The position numbers and the translations under genes were made by a program. 64,000 bases of DNA, taken from NCBI GenBank assembly GCA_023014335.1, contig JAECYW010000010.1:682001-746000 (forward strand). The letters are read 5' to 3'. The stretch comes from Galerina marginata. Its lineage: Eukaryota; Basidiomycota; Agaricomycetes; Agaricales; Galerinaceae. Shown one piece after another: positions 33,488 to 44,897 of this stretch (its first letter is position 1; the number at the start of each line of letters is the position of its first letter). Below the pieces are notes generated by a model. It worked only from the letters and a program-made list of their open reading frames with translations, searched no databases and was not told the origin of the DNA.

Positions 33488-35005
33488 ATGCAAGGATACG
33501 GTCAAGGAGCCCAGCAGGGCAGTGTCCATAATTATGGGTAAGCTCTTAACCTTCTCTGCGCGCTCCACGAACTGATAGCTTTGCCTCCCAGTCAGACGGA
33601 TTATCATGCGCTAAACAGTTGGCAGACCCAAGGCGTAGAGTGAGCCCGTAAACTCTTCTGCGCCCCCCAAAAGCTGATCCACTTTCCCAGAGTCGATAAT
33701 ACGCCCATGCATTTAAGAGAAGTAACGGGATATAGTCATATCTATCCAGAACCCTCCGGCAACGATGATATGCGAGCCCAGGCGTCGGCCGCTTTGCATA
33801 TGAGACAGCAATTTGGACAACTTATATCACCACCATACTCGACGTCGTTACGCCACCCTCAGCCCTTTTCGCCAGGCTCCGGTTCTGTTTACAGCGGTTT
33901 CGATGACGGAAGCTCTGTGGCTTCTGGCTCTGTAGGTGGTTCTGTCAGAAGCCTCCGGGGGACCCAAAGCGAGGCTGGTGGACGCGGCAGATCAACCGCC
34001 CGCCGCCAACCGCGGACTGCGAACTCAAGCCGACCCGCCAGCAAGCCGCGCCCGAAGCCGCCGCCGCTTACCGACGAGGACATTGCCCTGCTGTCCATTG
34101 CCCGCCACTTCACGGCACTCGTCTCCTCTGTCGGCCTGTATTATTGGCCGGGTATAAACGAGCCTGATGCTAAATATCCAGAATGGCAGGAACGACTTGA
34201 AAGCTCGATAACGTATGGAAGAAATCTCCACGGTTTACCAGCCGACTCCCTTCAAAACAAGACCGCAATTAAGGAGGCAGTAAGCACCAACTTCGCATAT
34301 TTGGGTAACAACACTCACCTCATCTAATACCATAGGGCTATGAAGCAGTCAAAAACTTTTTTCAGCAATCTCGGTCAATTGTACGAAGAATTGTGTATGT
34401 CCGATGGGGCTTGCATAACAAATTGAGCACCGAACGAGTTTTCGAGATCCTGCAAGATATCGCAGATGAGTTGGAGCGCGCTCTCCCCGTCAGTCTACTT
34501 AATTTTTGTGAAGTGATAGAACTCAAATAGCACACAGGGAGATCACTTACAAATTACCAACCAATGCCTCGCGGACTCCATCAAAGAAATTTATTTTAGT
34601 TTTGTAGACTCGCCCGCGCGGGTCTTTCCTGATTTGTTCGATTTCGCCTGCCAGCCACATATGATGGCCTTCGTCATGACCCTGGTAAGTTGTTAGTCTT
34701 TCACAATAGCCCACTCCTCTAATTATGGCCGGAAGGCTTACGGGTCTGTGGATGAGTGGAAGACCGGTGTCCATATCAAAAATTACGATTGGAAAGCAAC
34801 AAGAGTTGTCTACGAATCGTATCTAGATAGGCTTAAATCGATGGATCAATCTGTTTTAAAAGGAGTCCTGGAAAGGTTATGGGCGGAAGGAAGGTCAGTT
34901 TAATGCTGCATTACTGAAGTAACAACGTACTCACATGAAAGTTATAGCGCGCAACGGCCCGCAGGCAACTTGCCGCAAATGACACGCTACCGCTCCGTCG
35001 CCTAA
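33488..35005 (+). CDS. Conserved basidiomycete protein of unknown function, intact
   Basis: Seven exons join in phase. Exon 1 is 33488-33537 (MQGYGQGAQQGSVHNYG), exon 2 is 33592-33639 (QTDYHALNSWQTQGVE), exon 3 is 33691-34279. Later exons begin GYEAVKNFFQQSRSIVRRIV, GDHLQITNQCLADSIKEIYF and AYGSVDEWKTGVHIKNYDW; the last ends MTRYRSVA at TAA 35003-35005. The first ~120 residues are low-complexity, rich in Q, G, S and P (GSVASGSVGGSV-type, then SSRPASKPRPKPPPL). A folded helical part starts at DEDIALLSIARHFTALVSSV. Introns are 45-60 nt with good GT-AG ends. The N-terminal composition suggests a nuclear or condensate-type protein, but that is inference. I recognise no domain. Confidence 0.8.
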
Positions 35006-35680
35006 ACTGCCCATCGTCACCTCGTCAACATTCTATCATCGTCAGAACGGCTTCAACAGCCTCTGACTTCGGAACAAGGACTGATAATATCCGAACATTA
35101 GTATCTGTATATCTATGCCATCTGCTGTTCTCCTCCCGTTCTGCCTCGGTCGTTCAGTCTTCATACCTCGTCGTCACTTCTCCTGTTCCCTTGGTTGTCC
35201 AGTATCGAATATGATAAAACAAATGCATTTCGTCAGTCTATTGATTTATGGCAATAAGTTGTCTGCAATTCATTAGTAACAAATATTTCCGTCGGATTCG
35301 CAGAACCTGAGGTGAAATTTTACATATACTTGGCTGTTGAACGAGGCCGGTCCTTTCTTTCTTTTTGAAGGACGGTATTTGAAATGATAAGAATAGAAGA
35401 ACATCGAAATTCTCAAATATCACCCATATCGCATTATACATCGCCATCGCGGACTGTAGCCTGCAATTGGATGCGATATGCTTATGCACCGTGACGTGGT
35501 TTGCACTCAATCATTTAAGTTGCCTGTCGCTCAAATACGGTGCAGGTTATGTCAGATGGGTTTCAAGGCTGGTGACCTGACTAAGCAGATCAACTTTCCA
35601 CGCACGCTGAACATATTGAGGTCTCTTATGTAAGGTCTGGACTCAACACATAGATCACCCGCCAACACCGCGACTAATGC
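35006..35680. other. Intergenic, no gene seen
   Basis: Contains CT-rich 3'-flank-like sequence and short open frames. Confidence 0.4.
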
Positions 35681-37176
35681 CCTATCCCCGCCCCGTCGCG
35701 CTCCAGCTGTTGCTGACGAATTTCCAATCGTCACCCTGGCGCACGCCTCGCCTGCAAGTGCCTGTGACTCGGCCCCGAGGCTGGCTTCCAGTTGAACATG
35801 CCACCTCTGCTTCGCACATGGCTGACCCTGCGCCAGCGCTGCTGTTCCTGCTGCTGCTGCGGCGGCGGCGGCTCCTTGTGTTCTGCCCTTGTGGGTAGAG
35901 GAGCTGGAACTGCAATTTCTTTCGCGGTGCTTTCTTTACTCCTTCTTTACTGGGCCCGTGGTAGTGGTCATGCTCGTGCTCGTGCTCGTGCTCGCGACTG
36001 GCCATGCTAGAATGAAGACTGCATTGGTACGTGAACAGTTGAACGTTGGTTTTTGGGTGGAATGCTCATAATATCTTTCGTTTCGTTTTCTTCAGGTGCG
36101 AGCTTCACTTCAGTCTCCAGCTTCACTTCAAGATCCTGCCTCGCCCGCTCTCGCAGGCCCCGACCTGACCTGCCCTTCCGCAGCGCCTACTTCTTTTTTC
36201 CTTTCCTTTCTCCAACCACGTCGGAGGCCCCGAGGCCTGCCGCTAGTTGTACTACTGCTGCACTGCGCCCTGCGATCACCCCGTGCGACTGCGAGCTGGA
36301 TCTCTAGCCGCGGGCTTCTTAGCTCTTTACGCCCACCTCCTTTCCCTTTCCCTACGCCTAGCCTCCGGGCTGGTACTAGTGCTCGCCCCCACCCAGGCCA
36401 GGACGAAGACTACATTGGTATGTGAACAGTCGGACATCGTGTCTTTGGGTGCAATTCTCATGACAGTTTCTGCTTCTTTTTCTTCAGGTGCGATGAACTT
36501 TGCGTGTTATCCTGATCCATTCGCTTCAACTCAACTTCCAGCTTGACATCCAATTTGACTTCAAACTCAAGATCCAGCTTAATTAAGACCTCGTACTTTT
36601 CCCGCTTTCGCAAGTCCTTTTCCTTCCTTGAACCGCATCGGCGCCATTGCTCGCCCAGCGTTGGCGCTCCTGTTGCTGCCAGTACTTCTGGTGCAAGCTC
36701 TGCTCAGTTTATGCAGGTGCGAATTGAAGCTGGAGCTGGAGCCACGTTTTTTGGCTCTTTCAATTCTCCCACCTCCTCGCCTCCTTCCCATCCACTCCTC
36801 GGAGCCCCTTGTCGTGCTCGCGCTCTAGCTTCATTTCGATTTCGAGCTCGACTTCAAATTCGACTATCGACCCAACTCTCTCTCTGCCCGCCGAGCTTTT
36901 GCCCGTCTCGGGTTCTGATTAGCCGCCGCACTCCGTCATCCTCGCCACTTCGGCGCCTTCGCCTGTTCGTCCGCCCCTCCGCCCCAACGTTGGTTTCGTC
37001 AAGGATATCATGACCAGGGTCTTTGCACTTGCCTGCCAGGTCAGCATGGAGCATCGCACCCTTGCTGCCTTCCAAGCTACCGGAGGGTCCACTCCTGGTG
37101 GGGGCCCTACAGGAGGACTTGATAGGGAGCTGACCATTTGTCTGGAAGGTTCTTTCAAGATGACGAAGGAGCAATA
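35681..37176 (+). other. Low-complexity, possibly coding region with duplicated intron-like units
   Basis: Codon triplet runs (GCTGCTGCTGCGGCGGCGG near 35850; CTCGTGCT repeats near 35970) and CT-rich sequence dominate. Two similar units, about 36010-36100 and 36400-36495, each contain a GT-AG intron-like stretch (36027-36095 and 36418-36487). Both are preceded by GAAGACT(G/A)CATTG and followed by GTGCGA. An exon-like end at about 37000-37176 reads GFVKDIMTRVFALACQ and GLDRELTICLEGSF. I cannot join these into one protein. Confidence 0.35.
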
Positions 37177-37805
37177 GGTAATTTCGAATATTTTCTTTCT
37201 GGAACATGTTCTTATCTTGGGTATTCTTTAGTTGACAACTCGGCGGATCACTCAAGACCAAATATGCAAACATTAAAGGACTGTGTTCAAGTCCTTGCGC
37301 CATGATGTTGATCCTCGTAATTCATAATCTATTCTGGTCACCTCATGATAATAATAAGTTTTCGATGTCCGCTCGAGACTACAGAGATCAAAAAGGATTG
37401 CTTCCAACGTACGGAATTCGTTCCGAATTGATGTAGCCAACTTCAGGATAAAATGAGACTCAAAAGCACCCTGATTTGTGATAATGTCGTCGAAGATCAA
37501 CTTCGGAAAGGCAGGTGCTGGCCAATGAGATCAAAGTGGACGCAGATAAGCCCCCGCCATCGTCCCGGAAGATGATCATCAAAACAATCATCAAAACACC
37601 CAGCAGCATCGAGACTAAGATGCATTGCCGTCGTGGTCATCAAGATGAATGTAAAGTATAAAGCAGACCACTTGTGCGTTGCATTTATGTTAATATAAAT
37701 ATTTCAATGCCTCTGAATCTGTACACTCGTGATCATGTGTGTGAGCCAAGCACGCTGTCGTACCATCTCGCTCCCCGATTTACACCGTATTGAGTACCCT
37801 ACCAC

Positions 37806-38489
37806 TCAATAACCCAAGTACTGTAGTTGAGCTTGTACTCGAGTCTGAAGAATTTTGAGTTCTTTGTCCAATGCAGCCAGATAAGGCTGATGTCCGCCAA
37901 CTCTTTCGTGCAGAATCATCTAAGTGGTTCAAGGTGTCAGCTAAAGACCATGCTAATGGCTGAATAACCTACCAACCCATAAAAGTACACCTGGTGCCGA
38001 ATGAAGCAGGTCAATATGCCAATTAATTAAGTAACAGTGTGGCAAACCTACAAGTTGAAACATGACATAGCCTATCATGTCTGGAGGAGGGTAATCTGGA
38101 TGAAAGGCGGCAGCATCAAGGCAGTTGGCAATCTCAAAGAGTTCAAGCATATTCTGGGTCGTGTCGAGGAAATGATCTATCTGGCTGAAAAGATTATCCT
38201 GGGTGGTTTTCAATTTTCGCCTTGGATTTTGAAACAGAATTTAAATTTAAGACGCACACGTATGAGTTCCAACCTGGATGTATCTGCAGGTAGGTTTAAC
38301 CCTGTAGCTATGGATATTTTCTCCAGTTCGTCAAGAATAAGTCGCCTACTCTCCAATGATCTTTCGAAGTCATCAAGCAGAACCTGGCAAATATCACGGT
38401 CGGCAAAGGTCTGAAAAGCCGATCAAATAGACCGTTCAGCTTACCGACACATTTGCTACTTCTCGAAAGTGGGGAAGAAAGTTGGCCAT
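37806..38489 (-). CDS. Small helical protein, unknown, intact
   Basis: Start at 38489 (MANFLPHFREVANVS). A GTAAGC...TTTCAG intron joins to TFADRDICQVLLDDFERSLE. Then GLNLPADTSR is joined by a GTTGGA...CCAAG intron to RKLKTTQDNLFSQIDHFL, and NCLDAAAFHPDYPPPDM leads to IGYVMFQL. A six-codon mini-exon (VYFYGL) and a last exon MILHERVGGHQPYLAALDKE end at TGA 37806-37808. All phases agree, giving about 170 residues, mostly amphipathic helix. No known domain. The ORF opposite (38037-38414, plus strand) is a shadow. Confidence 0.65.
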
Positions 38490-39145
38490 CAACTTAAAAT
38501 ATTGTACAGAAAGACGAGCCCATCCTAGTGCAACTTATACCTGCGGAGTTCAGAAAGCCAAGTCGAGATCCACAGAACAGACTGACGTGAAATCAAACTA
38601 TGGAGCCGATGGTCGCGGAAAAGCCAAGAGGTGCGCAAAATAACCTCGAATCCTCGCTAGGGCTTCGCAGAACTGAAACCGAAATTTGATGCAATTTTTG
38701 TCGACTTTCTGCATATTTGAGATCCCGAGGCACCCCTCGCCTTCTTTTGGGAAAGGAACTGCTGGAGCTTATCCGACAGCCTGATCAAGTGCTTCCTGTT
38801 TGGCCTCCCCAAGCTGACATATCTTTTAAAGATAAAGACAAGCCGGTTACATCTACCACCGCAGCACAAATTTACATCGCACGGGCTTGCGCACTAAGCA
38901 TGAACAACCATGCGAACCGCTCTCCAGGCCATGTAACGAGTATTGCCCGTTTTCACTGCAGTCACAATTCACAATTAATTTATAGCTGTCCCCGGGCGAA
39001 ATTGGTACGATTAACAAGCGTACTAAGCCGGGTCCATTACTGAATAATATATTGGCGCCTTAGGCACCGCTGATAGGTACTTGGTCAAGCAAGTGAGTGA
39101 TTTAGATTGTTTGAATGCCCCGAAAAAACCGACTTTCGTTCTCTT
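38490..39145. other. Possible fragment region
   Basis: A plus-strand frame at 38717-39043 contains LGKELLELIRQPDQVLP and TTAAQIYIARACALSMN, protein-like but isolated. It may be the 5' part of the decayed unit at 39.15 kb. Confidence 0.3.
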
Positions 39146-39154
39146 TCATTTCAG

Positions 39155-40044
39155 CTGCGATCCGGCAAAACATTTGCGGTGAAACTGGCGTATTCTGCTC
39201 TCAAAGTCTCCTGCCCGCTGGATCTAACGGCTTTGCTGAAGGAATCGACTGCAATGTAGGAGGAAAACCTACGTGACCACCTGGAGGACCTACCGCCACT
39301 TCCAACTCCCATCCTGCCCTCAGCGCCTATGGACCTGCAGCGCGATGAAGTAGAAAGCTCCAAGTTTTAAGCCTGCATAGCTGCACTTCCGGCGGCCTCA
39401 TGGCATTACAGCAAGCCTACAGGCGTCACCACGTCCCTGAAGCATGCAATGAGAAATAATCAACGGAAGAGGAAACGCTGAGAAGGGGCATTTCGTTCGA
39501 CCGCATCGAGCTCAATCTTTTGGACTTGCCAGCAAACTCAGGGGCCTATACGAGCAAACCAGAGAAGCTATTGGGCGCAGATATGTCTTGGTCAGCTGAA
39601 GGACTTGTTGAAACGTTTGGATTTGAGCACAGACGTGGAATGGGATGTAAGTCTGAACGTCTTACCCTCAACCTAACAATTACTGACGGGCATATTGCAT
39701 TCAGCGACCCGTTTATATTAATCAACCAGGACGACTTCATTTTTGCCTGTTTTATTGGTCGGCCCAACGACAGCGCATACGTCCGGGACGCTGAAGGGAT
39801 TTACGATATGATGAAGGAGGAAGGGGCAGCCAACCTAGGGCCTGTCGCCGCCCATGCCCCAATATTGACCGAGGTACTAGGCGAGCCGCCGCGCACACGC
39901 TCACACTCGCTTCTGACGCCAGCGCCGCCACAACTCGACGCGCTTTTAGCCTACACGCGCGGTATTTTCAGCGTATCTAGGCCGCTTCATTTATCGTTCC
40001 TTAACTTGGAACGGTTGTCTGCAATCATTTTCCAACTCTTTTAG
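39155..40044 (+). pseudogene. Decayed member of a multicopy Agaricomycete family
   Basis: Pieces of a family I know as common in mushroom genomes are present in order. They are LRSGKTFAVKLAYSALKV, then HLEDLPPLPTPILPSAP, then LKHAMRNNQRKRKR, then in the open frame from 39520 FILINQDDFIFACFIGRPND and AEGIYDMMKEEG. Intact relatives have a conserved line of the type 'DxxxRIxxVLAGRPxDxxY', matching the GRPND segment. In-frame stops separate the early pieces. A 23-nt stretch at about 39854-39876 is shared with 42.57 kb. Function is unknown; the family may be carried by transposons. Confidence 0.45.
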
Positions 40045-40170
40045 CCCTCGCTGCCTACTTTTTTCGATTTTTGGGCAATGTCTAGTATCTACTCCTGCGG
40101 AACATCTCAGTGGCGGTATGTCGGCCCTTGAATATGGCACACCCACTCACACCCATCTATTTCAGCAATT

Positions 40171-40395
40171 GTGCTTGCTGAAACGAAGCGTGACCGATGC
40201 AGGGCTAATTTAAACGAAGCCAAAAACGCTTACGAGTTATTGCAGGCAAAACCCTTCTTCGCTGGCGGAGTCAGCAACGCGCCATTTTCAGATCTATGCA
40301 AGATCTACGCCAAATTGGCACCTACCCAAACCCTTCTATGGTTAATGACACAATGGCAGTCAAGGAAGTCAGATGGATTTGTTTATGTGGGATGA
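40171..40395 (+). other. Possible exon
   Basis: A frame reading AETKRDRCRANLNEAKNAYE then LCKIYAKLAPTQTLLWLM is helix-like, but no neighbours join to it. Confidence 0.2.
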
Positions 40396-40415
40396 ATGAA
40401 CTGGCCAGGCCAATG

Positions 40416-40781
40416 CTACAGTGCTGCTGGAAGGAGGAGGATAAGGACTGCAACTACGAATCCAGTAATCCAGCTACATACATATCCACTAGAATTATCC
40501 TCAACTGGGTGTGAATTCCACTGCTCATTCCACTCCTTCAAAATATTTACCACTCCAAGAGTATCCTTTGTTGGGTGAACAGACCACGGTTTGCAGAAAA
40601 GAAAGTATGCTACCTCCTCCTGTTGATTCTGCGTTACCACGTCACTGGACAATGCAGCAGGGCCATGTTGGTCTGGAGCTCGGAAGCATAGACAGCGGCA
40701 GGGAAGTTTTCCTGTGCCGCTCAAAGCATCGAGCCAGAAAGGATCAATGCACGCCTGAGCATCTGTATGAGCCACAATCAC
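40416..40781 (-). CDS. Hypothetical protein with C-terminal membrane helix, possibly a fragment
   Basis: The frame ends with SSGYVCSWITGFVVAVLILL plus LPAAL, a single hydrophobic segment at the very C-terminus, preceded by KEWNEQWNSHPVED. No domain recognised. It may be the tail exon of a larger decayed gene. Confidence 0.3.
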   Translation of the reverse strand: MIVAHTDAQACIDPFWLDALSGTGKLPCRCLCFRAPDQHGPAALSSDVVTQNQQEEVAYFLFCKPWSVHPTKDTLGVVNILKEWNEQWNSHPVEDNSSGYVCSWITGFVVAVLILLLPAAL

Positions 40782-40979
40782 TGCATGACAATATGTAGGA
40801 GTTAGTGGCAGCCTTTTTTAAAGCTGTGGCCCGGGCTCACTCATCATTAGACGTAAGTCTTTTCTTCTATTCCTCAGAAGAAACTTGAATAACGCTGGAA
40901 GTTCACGTTCCTGTTCTGGAAATTGACATTTAACATGGCAAGCCTCCGATAGGAAGCCAATAAACGCATACCTGAGGAA

Positions 40980-41704
40980 CGGGAAAACAGGGCGACAATG
41001 CATTTTTTGTCCTCCGTAGTGTAATAGCGAGTGAGGGCTTTGATGTAGTTAATTGTTGAAGAGTAGCCGGTCTGCCTTAAACCTAATCAATTGGGAGCAA
41101 TTGTCATCTCTTGAACGAGAAATAAAGGGAAACCAGTCTGACCAGGCAAATCAACGATAGTGAGTTGAGTAGAAATATATCCAGGGAGCTGCAAATCGAC
41201 GTAAATCGCCCCTTGGGAGTGGGACGACGACATATAGATGTTGATGTATTCTGTATCAATGTCATCCTCACTCAAACCAAGTATGGTCGAAGGGTTCTGG
41301 TCAGCAGAAAAAGCAAGGAGCTCGGCCTTTCGGACAAGATACCATAGCTCTAGAGGAGTTGATGCTGTGTCTAAGACGACCTGGCGACTGCTATCCAGGC
41401 TGAGTTTGGAGAACCACGTAGGAGACTTGAAGTAAGCAACAGATACACGCGCTGACCATATAGTAGATGGCTGCAAGTGCCACTCTACAGGACAAGTAGT
41501 ACTGGTCCCCAGCAGTATCTAAAACAGTCTCTGAATCGAATCGCGAGGCAAGCAAGCATGGTCCACTTACACCGGATATGCTGGACACCAATGTCGACTT
41601 CCCTTTAGGTTGTGTCAGATTCCTAAACCGAAGATTTAGGATATTAGATAGTTACCAGTGCCCTTCGCGCCAGCAAGGATAATCCGAGGGTGTGGAGAAC
41701 TCAT
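40980..41704 (-). pseudogene. Truncated dynamin-like GTPase (G-domain start only)
   Basis: Start at 41704. MSSPHPRIILAGAKGT is joined by a GTAACT...CTAAAG intron to GKSTLVSSISG, giving a P-loop (GAKGTGKST). A second intron leads to ILLGTSTTCPVEWHLQ, the dynamin switch-I type pattern (GT-x-TCP). LPGYISTQLTIVDLPG follows, with the DxPG switch-II motif. After a further intron it reads LRQTGYSSTINYIKALTRYY and fades at about 40980. About 230 residues are present, against about 600-900 in dynamin family members. The TKxD motif, the stalk and the GED are absent. Dynamins remodel membranes; this copy lacks the parts needed to assemble. An intron of unusual length hiding the rest is unlikely, given the unrelated frames to the left. 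Confidence 0.6.
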
Positions 41705-41980
41705 GTATCAGGCAAAACTGAAAAGATGGTATGTGGATCTTAAATGGGCAGGGGCTTTATACTCCTAGGAGACCCGAAGCACCGTCAAGCACGACAATAA
41801 GCATGACCTAATACTCAGGAACAGAAATGTTTGGACGGAGTGAGCGTTTCTGGATTGTTATTGAGTACGATTTCGCACCGATCTTCAGACCGGCTTTGAG
41901 CCAGAAACGGCACAAAATCGTGATCCTTCTTGCCATTCGCACGTCAAATTCAAGGATTGGCAAATATGACCAGGGTCGAA
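41705..41980. other. Spacer between fragments
   Basis: A short plus-strand frame (41827-42081) without family support. Confidence 0.3.
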
Positions 41981-41989
41981 CCGGTGCGT

Positions 41990-42260
41990 CTTTTCATGAA
42001 GTCACCTCTGAAAATTTTAACGGTTACCCAGTGAAAATGCGAGCCGAGACACAATCGGCCATAACTGTAAGGAGCCGCTGATCAACCACCGTCAGCGGTT
42101 CTGTGTGGTCCACAGGGCATTGAACAGGCAGTGTTCCATCACCGACTGCGTTTCGCCTGTTGAAGAGGGATTTCGTACCTGCAACCTTCAAGACCACCGT
42201 GCCCTCGAAACTGCATACTTTCAAAAGGGAAAAGCCATCTCAAAACTTCGCCGTCGCTTC
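41990..42260 (+). pseudogene. CxC6-type cysteine cluster fragment (KDZ-transposon associated)
   Basis: The frame reads IGHNCKEPLINHRQRFCVVH then RQCSITDCVSPVEEGFRTC and DHRALE. The spacing of cysteines and histidines (HNC, FCxxH, QC, DC, TC, DH) is that of the CxC6 cluster found next to KDZ transposases in mushrooms. The following KGKAISKLRRRFKN also fits. No transposase is nearby, so this is an isolated remnant. Confidence 0.55.
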
Positions 42261-42561
42261 AAAAATGTTCCTGTCAGTTGCATCAGAACAGTCTCCAGTC
42301 AAGTAAAGGTAAATATTTCGAGCGTACTGGCATACCTGAGAAGTCTAGCCTTGTCGGTGACTTTGCCTACTTTGGAATTATGGATGATTTTAGCCTTCGC
42401 ACTGTGTCGATCTGGCTTGATGATCGCATTCTCGCCCTGCTCGAAGACCTATCTTGTCGGAGAAAAGTCCGTCTAACTTTCGTGGCTGAGCTGTCGTGCT
42501 AGTAATTTCCGATCTCCAGACCAGGCAAGAGTATCGGACGGAGTGCAACATTGACCTTTGT

Positions 42562-42590
42562 CAATTTGGAGACTATGCCCCAATATTGAC
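42562..42590 (+). repeat. Dispersed 29-bp repeat, copy 2
   Basis: The 29-nt sequence starting CAATTTGGAGACTATGCCCC recurs in reverse complement at 30585-30613. Its second half plus CGAGGTA (23 nt) recurs at about 39854-39876. Confidence 0.8.
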
Positions 42591-42599
42591 CGAGGTAAG

Positions 42600-43542
42600 T
42601 TGTGGGCGGATATTATCGATGCTTCAAAAGCCGTGTCAGGCAGTGAGCGTTGAAGCTTACAGGGGCTGGGTGGATCGTTGATCCAATTCTGAATGAGGAA
42701 TGTTGGATCAAGGTGTGGGAACATGGGGGGTAAGTATCCTAGAGAGGCGGTGCTGGTCCAGTGGTCGACCAGTACTTGCCAAACTATTTTTCGTTGTGAA
42801 AAATTAACAGTATTGTATGGTTTTGATGTTGCCCACTAAGTGATTCAAAAATATAAAATTCCGAACAATTGACAACCAAACCTTCCCATTGCTCTTTTCG
42901 GCAACAGAAATGAAGGACAATAAGTCATGTTTTATAATTGGATTTGTCAGCCGGTTTTCGGAGTGTGTAAAGGTCAAATTTGCTCAAGGAAAAAGGGCAA
43001 AAAGGAGAAATTTATTATAAATGGCCTAAAATGAAACAGAAAATTGATGTATTTGTTCTTTATTTTCCGAAGAATCAAGATTTCCCTTCTTGACTTTGTT
43101 CAAAATGACGAAAAAGGCCAACTTTGATGTGGTTTTTGTCCATTCTTTGTTCTAGAACTCAAAGGCTAAATGTTCAAAGAAATTTTCATTGAATTTTCGA
43201 TGAACATAAATTCCTTTCTGCGCGTAGTGATAGTCGACTTGCCAGTGGCCGGCACTCGGGCCGGCGGCAAATTTCTATTTTTAAACTCGGACGCAACTCC
43301 TTGTCACTGCAGCTCAAATGTGCTCAAATCCAATTCTTAGTGTCTTAACTCCTACTCCTTTTTGCACAATCTTAACCCGCAATTTTTCTGCTCTTTGAGT
43401 TTCAACGTAGGACCTGGAGCTGGAACTGAAGAAGCCAACGACAATGGTCTCCTATTCTACCCGCAGCCGGTTTTGCGGAGTAAGATGATTCAGTCCTTTA
43501 ACACTAATATGACACAATGGACTCAGTCCTCTCTCCACGACC
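42600..43542. other. AT-rich intergenic stretch
   Basis: 42780-43200 is strongly A/T-rich without coding support. A frame at 43362-43652 overlaps the start of the next gene and is not supported. Confidence 0.4.
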
Positions 43543-44897
43543 ATGTGGATCTTTTTTCTACCGCCATATCATGTCAATCTCGGGTGAGCGCCCAAGTAAA
43601 CAGTGCCAGTACGGTTTTCGCTGACGTTACACTTCCAGAGCACGGCTCATAGGATGCTTCGTCAACTTGGCCTTATATACTGTGGCATTAGCAGCAAGCT
43701 GGAAATACTTCCACAGCGATAGGAGAAAACAAGATCGCAAGGTTTTTGTGGGCGCCGTGATTCATAACTTAGTGATGGACACCATTGGAACCTTGGCAAT
43801 ATGCGCCGACACCTTCACTGTGAGCAATATTGACTCTCTGCATCTCCATCAGGGGGATTTCTCAGTTTAATTGTACACAGGTTTTTGTCGTTTGTTGGGG
43901 TAACATTCAGCATGTGTTACACTGTCTCCCAACTAACCCAATGGATCAGGCGACATTGGTCGAGTGATGTCCAGGAACCCCTGGGCAGTGGTCCTCTGGC
44001 TCTTGACGAACGCGTTGACGGAAACTGTGGTTCAATCTTTTATGGTTTATAGATATTGGAAATTGTGAGTCTAGCATGCTGCATTGGTGATCATATTCGA
44101 ATTTGCTGACGCGTGTAATAGAACATCAAACTACTACGTCTCAATACCGATTGCAGTGATGATTCTTTTCACTGTAGGTCTAAATATTATTATTTTGCAC
44201 CTTGACCTTTTGTCGCTGATATTTTTGATCTATGCAATAGTTGGCGGTCTTCCTGAATTTGTGCGCACAGTCGGCGACTAATATCGATCCGCATCGTTTG
44301 CTCGATCTTCCACATATCGCGTACTTATCTGTCATCTCCAGGTTGGTATTGGATTGCTCATTTATTTCTCAGGGTGGCACTAGGCGCAGCAGTTGCAACA
44401 AACCTCTCGATTAACGTGGCACTCATCTCCTACCTTCATAAAGTACGAACACCTTACATAGCCACTCGGTAGTACGTGCGTTTCGCTTCTGATGTGACCG
44501 TGCGCTCATTTCTGCTATTATTGGCACACTGCAGCATCATACAAAAAATCAACACACTTGCGATCATCACAGGCTGCGCAACATCCCTCGTCATTGTCGC
44601 TGTGATACTTACGCTCTTCATTCATCCATTGTCCTCGGGTACGCCGCTTTCTTATGCCCTGCACCCTACGCTTATCTCTATTCTCGTCCAGTTTCAACCG
44701 CCTTTGGATTTGTTGTGGGACGCACCTACTCTTTAACGTTGTTGTATACGTTGCTGAATAGAGATAAAATGAGCCGGGACCCATGGCTCCATGTTATCTT
44801 CGATACCCAGTTAACGCCATCACTGACATCTCAGACAACTTCAACTTGTGAGCCTTCGTTGATGCATCATCTTTCAATCACGATTCACTCTTTCTAG
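43543..44897 (+). CDS. DUF6534-type seven-helix membrane protein
   Basis: Start at 43543 (MWIFFLPPYHVNLG, exon 1 to 43583). A GTGAGC...CTTCCAG intron joins to ARLIGCFVNLALYTVALAAS. Further exons in phase contain VFVGAVIHNLVMDTIGTLAI, PWAVVLWLLTNALTETVVQS then FMVYRYWKL, TSNYYVSIPIAVMILFT, LAVFLNLCAQSA, RVALGAAVATNLSINVALIS, RIIQKINTLAIITGCATSLV and VSTAFGFVVGRTYSLTLLYT. These give about seven hydrophobic helices and the typical late QKINTLAIITG block, where relatives have TDSLI...YTINTG. A last GTGAGC donor near 44847 could extend the tail beyond 44897. The family is expanded in mushrooms; its role is unknown, with a membrane location predicted. Confidence 0.7.

Noticed and set aside
38037..38414. 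125-codon plus-strand frame
   Set aside because: Opposite a minus-strand gene whose introns and phases all agree.
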